Source of the DNA: Taenia hydatigena
Taxonomy: Eukaryota; Platyhelminthes; Cestoda; Cyclophyllidea; Taeniidae
Assembly (NCBI GenBank): GCA_036345935.2
Contig: JADWOT020000003.1
Span: 15,229,901-15,293,900, forward strand
Length of the DNA stretch: 64,000 bases
Direction of reading: 5' to 3'
The notes below the pieces were generated by a model, which was given only the letters and a program-made list of their open reading frames with translations, was not told the origin of the DNA and did not search any database. Made by a program: the position numbers and the translations under genes. Below, piece by piece: positions 38,001 to 48,798 of this stretch; position 1 is the first letter of the stretch, and each line of letters opens with the position of its first letter.

Positions 38001-39632
38001 CATATTATACAATTTTTGCCAATCTCTAAAACGCCTTCCTTTCCCGACTGGTAAGTCATAAGTAACAGGGTGTGAATATTACACCATTTGATTTAAGGAC
38101 AACGGGAAATATTTTAACGTCTTATTTACTGGAGTACCGGCATGTGCTGCTCCGCGTCCAAATAAAAAAAATTTTGGAAGAGAAAAACCAATGGAGGCCT
38201 GTGCATAATGGATGAATGCTGAGAAAAATGCAAGCAGAGGTTGACTGAAACAGAAAAACAATAAATTAGCCTTACTTCAACAGCTGGGTTGTAGAAATGT
38301 CTCAATGGTACATCTGAGGAGAATTGGAAGGACTTATCGATTGTCTTGATAAAAACTAGTCGATTGTTCTTGTAATCGAGATAAAAGACCAGTTTCAGCA
38401 AAAATTTGAATACACTATGGAAGAACACTTGGTTGTCGACCGTTAACTCGCGCCGTGATAGCAGGGCGTTGGTTACATGTCTAAAAGTAGAAGTTGAGTG
38501 CAGGTATGAACAAAACAATAGAAGGTTAAAGAATGATTATAAGATTAAGTTTGCCACCGTAGTACAGGCGCGCATAAATACTATAGTAGACCTCTAATAC
38601 GATTAAAAGGGTATGTGACAAATGGATTTTTCTCCCAAAAGAACTACGACAACCAATAAGCAAGGACGCGTACAAAGGTGTGAAAAAACCACGTTCAATT
38701 CCACGATCAAGAGACCAAAGGAGTCTCAGAATTACACCTTCATTTTGAAGAGCGGCAATAGCTTCCACGAATAAATCAAGGATTTGCCTCAGTGGATCGA
38801 AGGAACTGATATTTGCATCATGTCCTGTAGGAACATTATTGGAAGTTTTCGAGGGCAATCGCAACAGGTCACTCCACAGTCTGTCAAGTCGAATCACGTC
38901 CATGTTATGGATGCTGTCGAGATCAGGTGGATAAAAGGAGCTAAAGCCCGCTTCCAGTGAAATTGAAGCCTGTTTAAAAGTAAACAATTTATACCCGAGT
39001 TTTAACATCTTAACTGTTTCAAGAAGCATTCCAAGAAAAACTCGTCATCTCTGAATTTTCACTTAAAAGATATGCATACGCAATAATTATCTAAGGCGTT
39101 AACGATGCAAACCCACGTGATATTTTGAGTGAAAGTAGAAAGGCAACAGAGGATAAAGACAATGCCATGAAAAGAGATAATGGAGGCGCGGATAGAAAAA
39201 ATCTCACCTCTAATTCACGAATGCATTGTGCGATGAGCAGCCTCTGTGCAGTTATGTATTGATGGGCGCTGAAATATTAACCCAATATTTACAATAGTAA
39301 TAAGCAGAAAGTTGGTTTATGTGCCAAATACGATAACACTAGATTGGTAGGTTTAAAATTGTATGAAGCCAAGACAGACTTTCAAGCAACAAAGAGAGCG
39401 TCCACAAACATGCGAAATAAACAACACTGGAAGCTAATAACGGAGGAGAATGGTGAGGCCAAAAGCCGTGCAAATTTCTTTAAAGGACCCCAAAACAAAT
39501 CCACCCGCAAGTAACTTTACGTACAACTTGAAAAAAAAGAGAATTCAAAATACTTGCAGAAAGGTAAGGTAATAATACCTATTGATGACCGTTAGAGCTG
39601 ACAGAAAAAAACTACCTGAGCGAGTTTTGCAT
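20049..39632 (-). CDS. MED23: Mediator complex subunit 23, about 29 exons
   Basis: MED23 is a tail subunit of Mediator that links activators to RNA polymerase II. Exons, 5' to 3' (minus strand): 39616-39632, 39208-39268, 38674-38969, 38276-38480, 37803-37898, 37665-37734, 36822-37039, 35479-35667, 34698-34784, 33830-34247, 32843-33217, 31284-31488, 31049-31203, 30601-30850, one starting 30512 (or 30509) with unresolved end, 29975-30243, 29053-29370, 28931-28944, 28428-28556, 28271-28342, 27895-28008, 26644-26944, 25475-25786, 24158-24394, 23206-23392, 22651-22714, 21624-22057, 21221-21338, 20049-20381. Phases agree at all junctions but one. Landmarks matching animal MED23 as I remember it: INLLPAYF, LVICFVVDRVV, LNTYSPNEN, IITMDRLLLYL, GIYAVAVELMVLH, VWHAIWSH, and the C-terminal DTIADLLYHIKYTYVGKAV. 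The predicted product is near 1,870 residues, longer than the human protein (1,368), through acidic (exon 10) and Gly/Ser-rich (exon 23) insertions. The 17 nt first exon is the least certain. Confidence 0.9.
28931..28944 (-). other. MED23: 14-nt microexon of MED23
   Basis: GTGATGATCGTGAG lies between a pyrimidine-rich acceptor (TTTCTTTAG) and a GTAAAG donor. The preceding exon ends with one spare base and the next begins in phase 0, so exactly 2+12 nt are required, and this exon supplies them. It encodes G-D-D-R-E. Without it the frame would break. Confidence 0.75.
30344..30512 (-). other. MED23: MED23 exon 15 with unresolved 3' end and tandem acceptor
   Basis: The reading frame continues after CTCAGCAG, giving two in-frame acceptors three bases apart (exon start 30512 or 30509). 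The frame stays open to a TAA at 30344-30346. The next exon (29975-30243) needs two spare bases, but no GT donor in this frame gives that phase, so a small extra exon, a non-GT donor or another acceptor must be involved. The content (GVILQTISQIIRDAGG) fits MED23. Confidence 0.55.
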
Positions 39633-40340
39633 TGACACGACAAAAACGCCGGCAACTACGCGATAGGACCGTAACGCAAGGGCATCATCGTCAATAGGTA
39701 TGAAACGAGTCCTCGAATCCCGAGTTGATGATCTAATCTCCTATTATTTATTGATGATGGCATTCGTTTTTGCGAATTTCTTCCCAACAGATGAGCACCA
39801 CGCACATTTAACGAACCACCTTTTTCAGTGACAACAAGTGGTTTTAAAGACAACCTTACTTAAAAATAAAGTAGATAAAGCAATGAAGCTCCCAAATTTG
39901 CCTTTTGTGTAGTTGCGAGGCGAAAATTTGATCAGAGGAGACTCTATATTTGGTGGGACAAACAAAAATAAATTCGAATTGCTGTGGCGGTGATATGCTG
40001 GCATTGCATTCAGTTGAGATTTCTGTTCCCAACTGCTTCATTCTTTTCCCTGACAGGATTCTGTTAGTTTGTTAAACACTTTATGCATTTTTTGTAATAA
40101 GTTCTTCAATATGCGCATTTTTGTTCCGAAATATGACTACATGATTTTATAGACTTCCATACCAGTTGTATCTTATGTACATTTCAATATTTCTTGCTGT
40201 GTAATCCATCACGCTTCATTTTTCCTGCTTTTGCAGTTGTCAAATTATAAACCCTGTACTTGGCTTCTTCTTGGAGTGCATTGAAGTCGACCAATTGTTT
40301 GGCTGTTCTAACACAGAAACGTAAATTTAGATCATTCAAA
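39633..40340. promoter_or_regulatory. shared 5' region of divergent MED23 and LIN54
   Basis: 708 bp separate the proposed MED23 ATG (39632, minus) from the LIN54 ATG (40341, plus). It must contain both start regions and is a candidate bidirectional promoter. A TTTTGCAG at 40228-40235 could be a 3' splice site in the LIN54 5' UTR. No TATA box of clear strength was seen. Confidence 0.5.
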
Positions 40341-42792
40341 ATGTGCGTTGAATCTAACGTCGATTTTGAGAACAATCTCTTACTAATATCGCATACAAGC
40401 GAAGAACGTCAGGCCACAGAATTCACTTGGTCCCATGGTTCAGCTGGTTGTGATTTGCCATCTCTCTCATCTGATCACCAAAACCAGGTAGCCGTTGTGC
40501 AAGCCTTAATGGATCTCAACGCTTCTACACATAGTTCGTATCGCAGCACCGATATATGCTCCCAACAAAACTATGCATTTGAAGTACCTCAAAAGTTCGA
40601 AAGAAAGTCATGCAACTGCACAAAGTCCCATTGTTTAAAGTTATATTGTGAGTGTTTTGCAAAGGGACAATCTTGTGACGGTTGCAATTGTTCGAACTGT
40701 ATGAACAATTTTAACTTTGAGGACGACCGAAGAAAAGCAATAAAATCAACACTTGAAAGAAATCCGCTGGCATTTTACCCAAAGATAGGTATTTTTAAGA
40801 AGCATTGCCGATTATGTTTCAGGCTCCTCCGTACGGAAACATTCTAAGGGTTGCAATTGTAAGAGATCGAATTGTTTAAAGAATTACTGTGAATGCTACG
40901 AAGTAAATTTTATGCTTTATTGATATTGAAGGCCAAAATAAGCTGTTCGGATCTTTGTAAGTGCAGAGGATGCAGAAATTTTATCAAACCCGCCCACCCC
41001 GGTCCAATCCAAAGTGTCGAATCTGAGCACTTTTCTCAATTTTGTGAAAAGTTAGTAAAAATGGATTATCTACAATGAAATATCGCATTATTTGGCAGTT
41101 ATGCGCTTTTCCTAAAGGTTCTTTGCAGCATGTATTACATCGGAAGTAATTGAGGTCACCTGCTCTTGCATGCTTTCTCGGTTATTTATGGCCACTCATC
41201 ATAACATGTCGGACACCGACCAAGAACATGTCATACTTGCCGAGTTCGCCAAATGCCTCGACCATATTTTGGATTCCGTAAACAAGGTAAATAAAGTGAA
41301 TTCGTATCAAATTACAGTTTTTTGTACAGCTTCGAAATGCGCGATTTTCTGTTAGAAACTACGGACAAGATGTGTCTGCCCTCTCCCCGTCAGGTATCTC
41401 GCGGGCAGCCGAAAAGTCTGTTGCTTATGTTTGTCCTTTGTATCCTTTAGCAAGTGTCCCATACACGGTTTCATCAGAGTTCCCAATGTCACTGCCCTAT
41501 CCTGCTGACAGCATACCTGATATAACGTGTGGTTTAGCCACCTTACAGGGTATAGTTTCAACTGATCAGACATACGTTGATTACGGTGATGTAAGTTCTG
41601 TCCGACATGATCCTTAAAATCAAGCTTTTCTGCATTTAATGAGGTGTTATGCTCGAAGCTTTAGCTTCACTACATCTGTCAAATAGTTACATTACTCTTA
41701 GAAAACTTGTGCTTGATGACCATGCTAACCAAAATATCTTTTTCATAAAATGTGCTTAGATCTTTGCGGCAGAATAGAATAAATTCTGTATTATTATTTT
41801 GCCGGTACTTTATTATATAGATCAAGGCTGATTAAAATTGATAAGTATATGGAACACCACATGTAATAATGTTCTTCAAGTAATGCAAGACTGTACAAGA
41901 AGCTGTAAAATGTTATAATAACTTTCACAGCTTTGAGCTTTCATGGAAGTGTTCAAATAACGCATTTTAAAATCATTAAACTAATAACTCCTCCTATTGT
42001 ACATTCCTTCTTAATTAAGAGCTTGTAAGTAGAAAGTATTTTAGCTAAATGGTACCTTTCTAATTTATCTTGAACAGTTTTTCGGCTACCAAAAACCCGC
42101 ATTGTGGCGGTACTTTTTTCTTTCCTGATGAGCGGAAATCTTCCACCCTACCAATCGTTAATCCTTCTGGACAAGTGTGTGATGGCGCATATTATCAGGC
42201 GTTAACGTGCTAGACTACTGGGAGGCACGCTTAAGTATTATCATTTTTTATTTTCATTCAGATAGTTGCGCTGCCCCAATATGACCCTAATTATTCAAGT
42301 TTCCAAACGGTTATGTCGCCAGGCGCAGGCGACTCCTCCAACGCAGTGGATATATCCGACCTCACTGGGACAAACAGCCCAACCATCCTCATACCCTACG
42401 GCATGTTCTCTTCGGGTCTATCGGAACTTCATAGCCATCTATTACCAGCATCACCACCGCCACCGCCACTACAACAACCGCCAGCTTACCCACTTGATCG
42501 CCAGTCCTTCCTTATGTCCTCTTCCACCGGTACTGTTTCAAGCGAAGACACGATCTGTTACCCTCTCACCTATTCAACGGAGGCTGATCTCGCTGCGGCC
42601 TCCATTAGCGCCGAGGTCGATCCTACTCTTGCCGCTGAGCGTGCTGATTTTTGCGATTACGACAACAATGTCGATGAGAATGATGGTTGTGATTGCGTCG
42701 AAGATTCCGACGAATGCTTTCATCCGAACGCACTTGAACTGGCCTACTGCTCCCTTTCGACCTCTTTTGATCCAATTCCCTCGAAATTTTAA
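40341..42792 (+). CDS. LIN54: LIN54, CXC-domain DNA-binding subunit of MuvB/DREAM
   Basis: Six exons: 40341-40788, 40823-40902, 40932-41050, 41118-41286, 41330-41590, 42262-42792. Every phase agrees, giving 535 residues. LIN54 binds CHR promoter elements as part of the MuvB core that times cell-cycle genes. CXC domain 1 is at about residues 91-130 ([17 protein letters not shown]), the family hinge [11 protein letters not shown] follows, then CXC domain 2 ([20 protein letters not shown], ending CKCRGCRNF). Each domain keeps the tyrosine (LYCECF, NYCECY) that contacts DNA in LIN54. Exon 4 encodes the conserved tail helix region ([13 protein letters not shown]...EFAKCLDHI). The last 170 residues are acidic, Ser/Pro-rich and lineage-specific. 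Introns are 34, 29, 67, 43 and 671 nt. An upstream TTG-initiated extension of the frame exists, but the ATG at 40341 is the first methionine. Confidence 0.92.
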
Positions 42793-44231
42793 GCGCTCGT
42801 GAATCTTTCTTCATCCTCTTCCTCATTCCCACTCTAATGTCTCCACTTCAGAAATTTTTGTTTATTTATATTTATTTTATTCCCTGGTTTGGCATGCAAT
42901 CCCATGCGTGTGCATTAGCATACATACATGCAAGTCTTTCGGGCCATATTATGTACATAAGTTGAGGATTTCTCCCGATTTATTTGCCGATTTTACTGTT
43001 ATGCATTATTAGGTGCTAAAATAATCCTATCTCCGATTTCGCTTGCAGTGTTTTGCAAGGAGGAATCAAAATGTGGAGATAATTTTATGTGCACTAGAGA
43101 CCGTACTTCGGCCCCCTTTCCGCCTCCTTCGTGGCGTCATTTGGCTGTTCACATCGACAAACGTAGTGTTCTCTGTCAAGTTCAAGTAAAACATGGAAAG
43201 TAAGGCTGGCTATTTCTGTTTTTTGGGAGGCGGGTTGCATATTTCCCAAAATTCAACTTTTTCAAGCAAAATGATATTAGACCGATACATAATTAGTTTC
43301 CACTCACACTTTGTCAACTTTTGAGCACTTGAAGTTTGTCAAACAACCCATGGAGTGTGAGTGCCAAGTCAGCTGCTATTTACTTCAACTGTTCGCAGAG
43401 CTCCAGAAGATGTGGATTGTTTGGCTAGTGGGGATTAAGCGGGTTTATACCTGATTAAGGGAATGCAATGGCTTCTAGTTTTCCCAAAATACCTATGCAT
43501 TGACTGAGTGACTTTGTTTATGAAGGAGTTTAGCATAATTCAATTAAGATTGCTACAAACTCTCCTTTAAGCCCGGTGCAAATTACAAAACGCAAAGGTG
43601 TTCGAGTGTAATGCATCCCATCAACCTCCACAAATATGTTTCCAACCCATGCCATGAAAATTCCATGTTATCAGCTACACAATAATACATAGCCGTGCAT
43701 ATTTCATCGCGGGTGTGCTAAAAAAATTGAAAAGTATTGGGAGTTATCTTGGAATAGAAGAAGAAATATTGGTACATAAGGACAAGAATTGATTAGCGCA
43801 TTAATAAAGGAGTAGTTTCTATTGAATAAGCAATCGTTTTTATGTAAAAATGGACAGCTTGAACTGAATATCTGCATTCAGTTAATCTTTTGCGCTTCAC
43901 TAGCATCAAAAAAATTAGGAAGACCAAAAAGTGACACGTCGGTGTAATGAATTTCGAGTATGTAAGTCTCAAGTCGCAATATTTAGGTTGCCTTCATTTT
44001 CACTAACCTCTATGGGTGCATAACATGCTCTTTAATTCCAACGAAAACCAGGTAGATGGAAATGCGCTTATCATGCGTAAAACAGGTTAAATGCTATTCG
44101 ATATTGCTAGCATAGTACAATGTTATTCAGGACAAAAATATAAACAATTTTGGAAAAAGTTTGGACCCATCGCATAGGTGGCGTAGCGTGTCTTAGTAGA
44201 TACACACATTCACGCAAGTTGTTTTGTGAAG
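42793..44231. other. LIN54 3' flank, nothing else recognised
   Basis: T-rich sequence after the LIN54 stop (TTTATTTATATTTATTTTATT around 42860) is likely 3' UTR; the poly-A site was not located with confidence. No other gene, RNA or repeat copy was seen up to the right arm of the inverted repeat. Confidence 0.4.
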
Positions 44232-45497
44232 TGAATTAGGAATTGCGCAAAATAGATTTCACGACGTGTATATGAGGTACTGAGTAATGCGACCATTTGG
44301 CAAAGCAATCGACACATTTCAAAGGAAGAAAGATCTACCTAATAATGTCTTAAACGACGTGTATGCTGGGATAATTAAGGCAGTCATTGGTATGCAGGCA
44401 CAAAAAATACGATGAATTCTACCAACAAAGTAAGCCCCTCGACAATCACAGTAATTGTTCGGTAAATAAGGTTATGTGGAAAAAGCAAGCTCAAATCTCT
44501 CCAATGGGTTTGCGATGGGTTTTTCAACTAGGAAAGAGGTGAAATCTACACTTGAATGTCAAGATGGTAATAAAATCTCTCACAAACACAACCCGTGAAT
44601 AATGGCTCATGGTGCGACGTGACCTTTCATTAATTGCAAATTGAATTAAGGTATAATGGAGTGATTTTAATTATTTGAAGTCCGGTTGAGGTGGATAATA
44701 GCAAGATGAGTGGTGCGATGCAAGTCTGAACGTTGGTAGACGGCGAATTGGTCCCAATGGTCCAGATAGTTTTATGCGTTGAACATTGAAGTGACGACAT
44801 CGCCTTCTACTAGGAATAAGAATTGACCGTTCGACTCAGTTTAAATGGATGCGAAATGCTCTTTACCGTGAGTGAATGCGATTGAGGTTTCACGTGTTAA
44901 GATAACTCATGGAAAGTAAAATGGCAGGTGGGAATGGGATTCCGTTTGATTTGATTGCCATGAGCGCTTGATGTTACGAGATGCAGACAGTCAATGGAAC
45001 ACAGTGTAAAATCAGCCTTTGCACTAAGTAATTTAAATGCATATGCAAACCTAGTAATGCGGCGTGAAATGAGCATTGTAGATTACTTTGACTAATGATA
45101 ATCCCAGAAACAATTAGGAAAGTTGATTTGACGGCATCAGCTACGCCCAATTGTAAATAACTAGCAGTCGGAGTAGTTAAAGTTGACATGAGGGGATGGA
45201 TGATTAGGACGGCCTTCCATGCCGCATGTTGTTTTAACCTTCCGTTAGGGTAATTGGCTGTGATGCATACAAGAATCATAATTTACGTGTTGTGAAGAGT
45301 GGTGGGAACGGATATGTGCTTTAAGACCGTTTTATTGATGAATGGTAGTCTAGTAAAGATAAGCTACCCTTAAAGCTCGTTAGTTTAAGCTTCAAAAAAG
45401 AAGAGGATAAAACCCTCTTTTTCTCAGCTTGCTTGATGGAAGGGGTGATTTACTGCCAAAGTGGAAATCCATTAGTTCAGGTGTACTTCATTTTTGT
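44232..45497 (-). repeat. right arm of long inverted repeat
   Basis: Reverse-complement partner of 12120-13370, 1,266 bp. It carries about 20 extra bases near 44348-44370 (ACGACGTGTATGCTGGG) that the left arm lacks. Base 45497 pairs with 12120, and the very next base, 45498, is the first base of a TRIM element. The arm is thus cut off or bounded exactly by the mobile element. Confidence 0.9.
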
Positions 45498-46398
45498 TGT
45501 AGCACTTTGTTAGTTTGAACTACCGGTTTTGATCAGGTTCACAGGGGTGGCCGTATTGTCCTAGCTGTGTAGGCTGGCCTCCGAGCCATGCCAGCGGTTT
45601 AATTCCTTCTGACCGTTGAATATGTGTACATATTCTACTCTAACATTCTGCCGTCTTTTGTTTTCAAAGGAGCCTCGGGACGCTACATTGGTGGAAGTGG
45701 AAAGCGAACCTCACTCTATAGGGTTTTCATCCCGATCTCTACCGCCTCTGGCATGTTGCAGCGGTGCGAAAGAAGTGCACGTGCTACGGATGGGCCACGA
45801 ACGACGTCCACCTTCGGCATCTACTCCATCTCCGTGTTCTACAAGAAAGCTATCAACAACTGAAGCGACACTAGCCATGGACCACCTGGAGAGTTTCGTT
45901 TCGAAGATTACCCCTATTATACTTGCTTAAGGAGATCGGCGTGCTAACGTCCTCCTTACGGAGATACTGATGGTCGGCAGAACCACTTATTCTGAACTTT
46001 GTTTCTAAGCCAAACGAAACTCGAAATGCAATGCACTGTTAAGAGGGATCACTGACGTTGGTGTCAAGCATCGCCTCAATCGCGTCGAATGTTGGCGACT
46101 GGTATGGTTAGCTCGTGGGTGCTTCTTGCAGCACTCAGCACGTTGTGATGGCTGACGCGGGAGATGTACCGAGGGGCGCGTCGGGGACGACAGTCGAAAG
46201 AGAGGGGCAATGTAGTACTTTGTTTGTTGGAACTACCGGTTGGGGTCAAGGTGACAGACGTGGCCGTACTGCCCTAGCTGCGTGGGCTGGCCTCCGGGCC
46301 GTGCCAGCAGCCTGTTTCCCTCTGTCCATTGAATATATATATGTTCTAGCCTAGCATTCTGCCTTCTTTTGCCTTCGAGAGAGCCTCGGGACGCTACA
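45498..46398 (+). mobile_element. TRIM-like LTR element, complete copy 3
   Basis: 901 bp: 5' LTR 45498-45687, 3' LTR 46211-46398, polypurine tract GAAAGAGAGGGG just before 46208, and a post-LTR TTGGTGGAAGTGG motif at 45688. The internal region is collinear with copy 1. The flanks (TTTGT on the left, TTAGC on the right) show no target-site duplication, unlike most other copies, and the left edge coincides with the end of the inverted-repeat arm. This suggests recombination or rearrangement through the element after insertion. Confidence 0.88.
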
Positions 46399-48798
46399 TT
46401 AGCTGATTTTAACAACATCAATTTTTCTCAGATTACCTCTAAATTTGGCTTCGACTGCCAACTGCTCACTACGAGGCATTGTCATATTTAAAATGATTTC
46501 AAATCTGTAGTTACGGAGTGTGCGCAAGCAAACATTCTGAGCATTGTTATCCTCAAAGCAGTAAATGATCCCGTATGATAGGGCATAAATTCATTTCAAA
46601 TTCAAGTTAATGATTATACAACTCCACCATTTTATTGTGCCGCCAATCAATGAAATCACTATAAATATTTATTTAATAAACTATCTAAAAGGCAACAATC
46701 AGTGACACGATTGTTTCATCGTCGCCTATTTATTTTTCTTCATAAATGTGGTTTGGAATTTCTGTAATTCGCATGCGTTTCATGGCTTGATTTTCCCTCA
46801 AATTTAATAATTGTGTTTCCAGTCTCGTCATGCATTAGACACGACCGTCGTTGGCGTTACTCCGACGTTGTAGCATATGTTTCACATTTTCGAGCCGACT
46901 TGAGAAACGTGTGAAGGTAGATAGACTCACATTCAATTGGAAGCCCCAAGTGCACAAACTCTGTAGTGAACTGCATGCCAGCTTCATGGCAAAATTGAGC
47001 CCACCTTCAATTTCATGTTCATTTACGCACAAGTAAGAGACTTTTGTGGAAGTTTAACCTCAGTGTAAGTTTTCTCAACGCTACCATGGGGCAATATAAT
47101 TTCCGGTCAGAAATCCACGAGGCATATTGATAATACTTAAGTACCTTACCACCCTCCAATACACCGCTTAACTCCTCAAAGCAAAGTTATCGCTGTTTCA
47201 TCAACTTATTTTGCTTACTTCTTCTGACGTGAGTCCTCAATAATTAACTGTTTAGTGAGCCCCGCGATAGGTGCCAAACTTGTAAATTATGTAACATCAT
47301 AGTAGTCTTCACATTTCTTCATATTTGCATATCTTCATGCCATCGTTGCGTGCTTGCACCAACTTTTCCATAATGACCTCATGATAACCACCTGGAATGT
47401 AGCAAGACATTCAAGTCGTACCTACACACGCATACGGCTTTATACTTATGCCACGAGGTCTTGATCCGCATTTTCTACACTTGGAGTCTTAATTATTCTT
47501 CCAAAAATAATTCTAATTGCTTTAGTTGCCGATAAGTTAGGCGTCAAACAAGGAATGTCGTCCCACTGTTCAATTTGCTTTCCCAGTGTGGATGTTATGC
47601 CTCAATAAAACCTCACCACTCTTCAAGTGCGTGATTTGGCTGATAACCTTAAATTACCACCTTCGTAGAGAGCAAGACTCTTGTAATGTGATGTTTTGGC
47701 TGCGACATCGTGAAAATTAGTACATTTCAAATGCGGCCATCGCATTGTTAACAACTCATGGGGGACTTGTCCGAACCGTTAACCGGGGAACGTTTTAGAA
47801 CATTCGGGAAAAGGAACCCAGGGCATCCCAGCGCTGGGGAACAGAGACCCAACTCTTGGGATGGTAGGCAAATCGCCGGGTGCAAACATCCGCATCTCTC
47901 ATAAAAAGACAGTAGTCCATGAATAGTATCTATACCTCCTTACCCACTTTTTACTTAGTTCATAATTAATCATTTGGCGCAGCTCCTGCGAAGCGCTGAC
48001 TCCACAATATTTTCACTTCATTTGCCTACCAGGCAACCGTTTAACCTAGAAACCCTAACTTACACGCTAAGGACGCAATTATTTGGGCGTTTTATAGTTT
48101 GTGAGATGCGTGTGGCCTCAAGCATAACTGCAGCATTTTTGGCTCTTCAAAAGTATTCTTCTTGAGCACAAAATGCTGGTTTTATCATGAATTAATTGGT
48201 CTCTTTGATGCAATTGCGCTTTGTTCAACTTTGGAGAGATTTTAGTCGAAGAAGTCAGTATATGGGTTACATTTTATCAATGATTTGTACCATCAGTGGT
48301 GCTACTAGAGCCACGCAAAAAAAAAAAATTCGTAATCCATTTCCATGATATATAGAATAATTGAGACGTAAAAAATACTAACTCGACTGAAACCTATAAA
48401 TGCATGATATCAACACTCAAGCAAGATTTTCAAAAATTACTATAAAAAATTATTTTTAAAATAAAAACGGTGTCATTTTGCTGCGCATGCCTAAAAACGA
48501 GTTATCAAAACCTTGGACAAGCCTATATATTCCTAAACATTCACTTTCCATACGCAAACGAATAAGATTAGGTTCGATTATATGGAGTTAGAAGTCTTTC
48601 TTCCAATACTGTCAACCCAAAACCTTTGGGAGTGTCCAGTGTACGATCCAAGTGTCACTGATTTATGGGTAAAAAACCTTTTTGAAAAAAATTGAAGGGT
48701 TCAAATCGCGCATTCAAAAGTGTAAATTGCTGTTGATAGGAGGATTTGCTTGGTTGCGTAAAAATTCAAAAAGAAGATCCCCACCACTGGTCAGTTCT
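46399..48798. other. non-coding spacer, nothing recognised
   Basis: About 2.4 kb of AT-rich DNA. A more GC-rich patch at about 47750-47900 (GGGGACTTGTCCGAACCG, CCCAGCGCTGGGG) contains a short palindrome but no identifiable gene. Frames at 46851-47036 and 47974-48165 were judged random. Confidence 0.4.

Noticed and set aside
47750..47900. Structured RNA in the GC-richer palindromic patch
   Set aside because: One short palindrome only; no known RNA family pattern or paired conserved arms.
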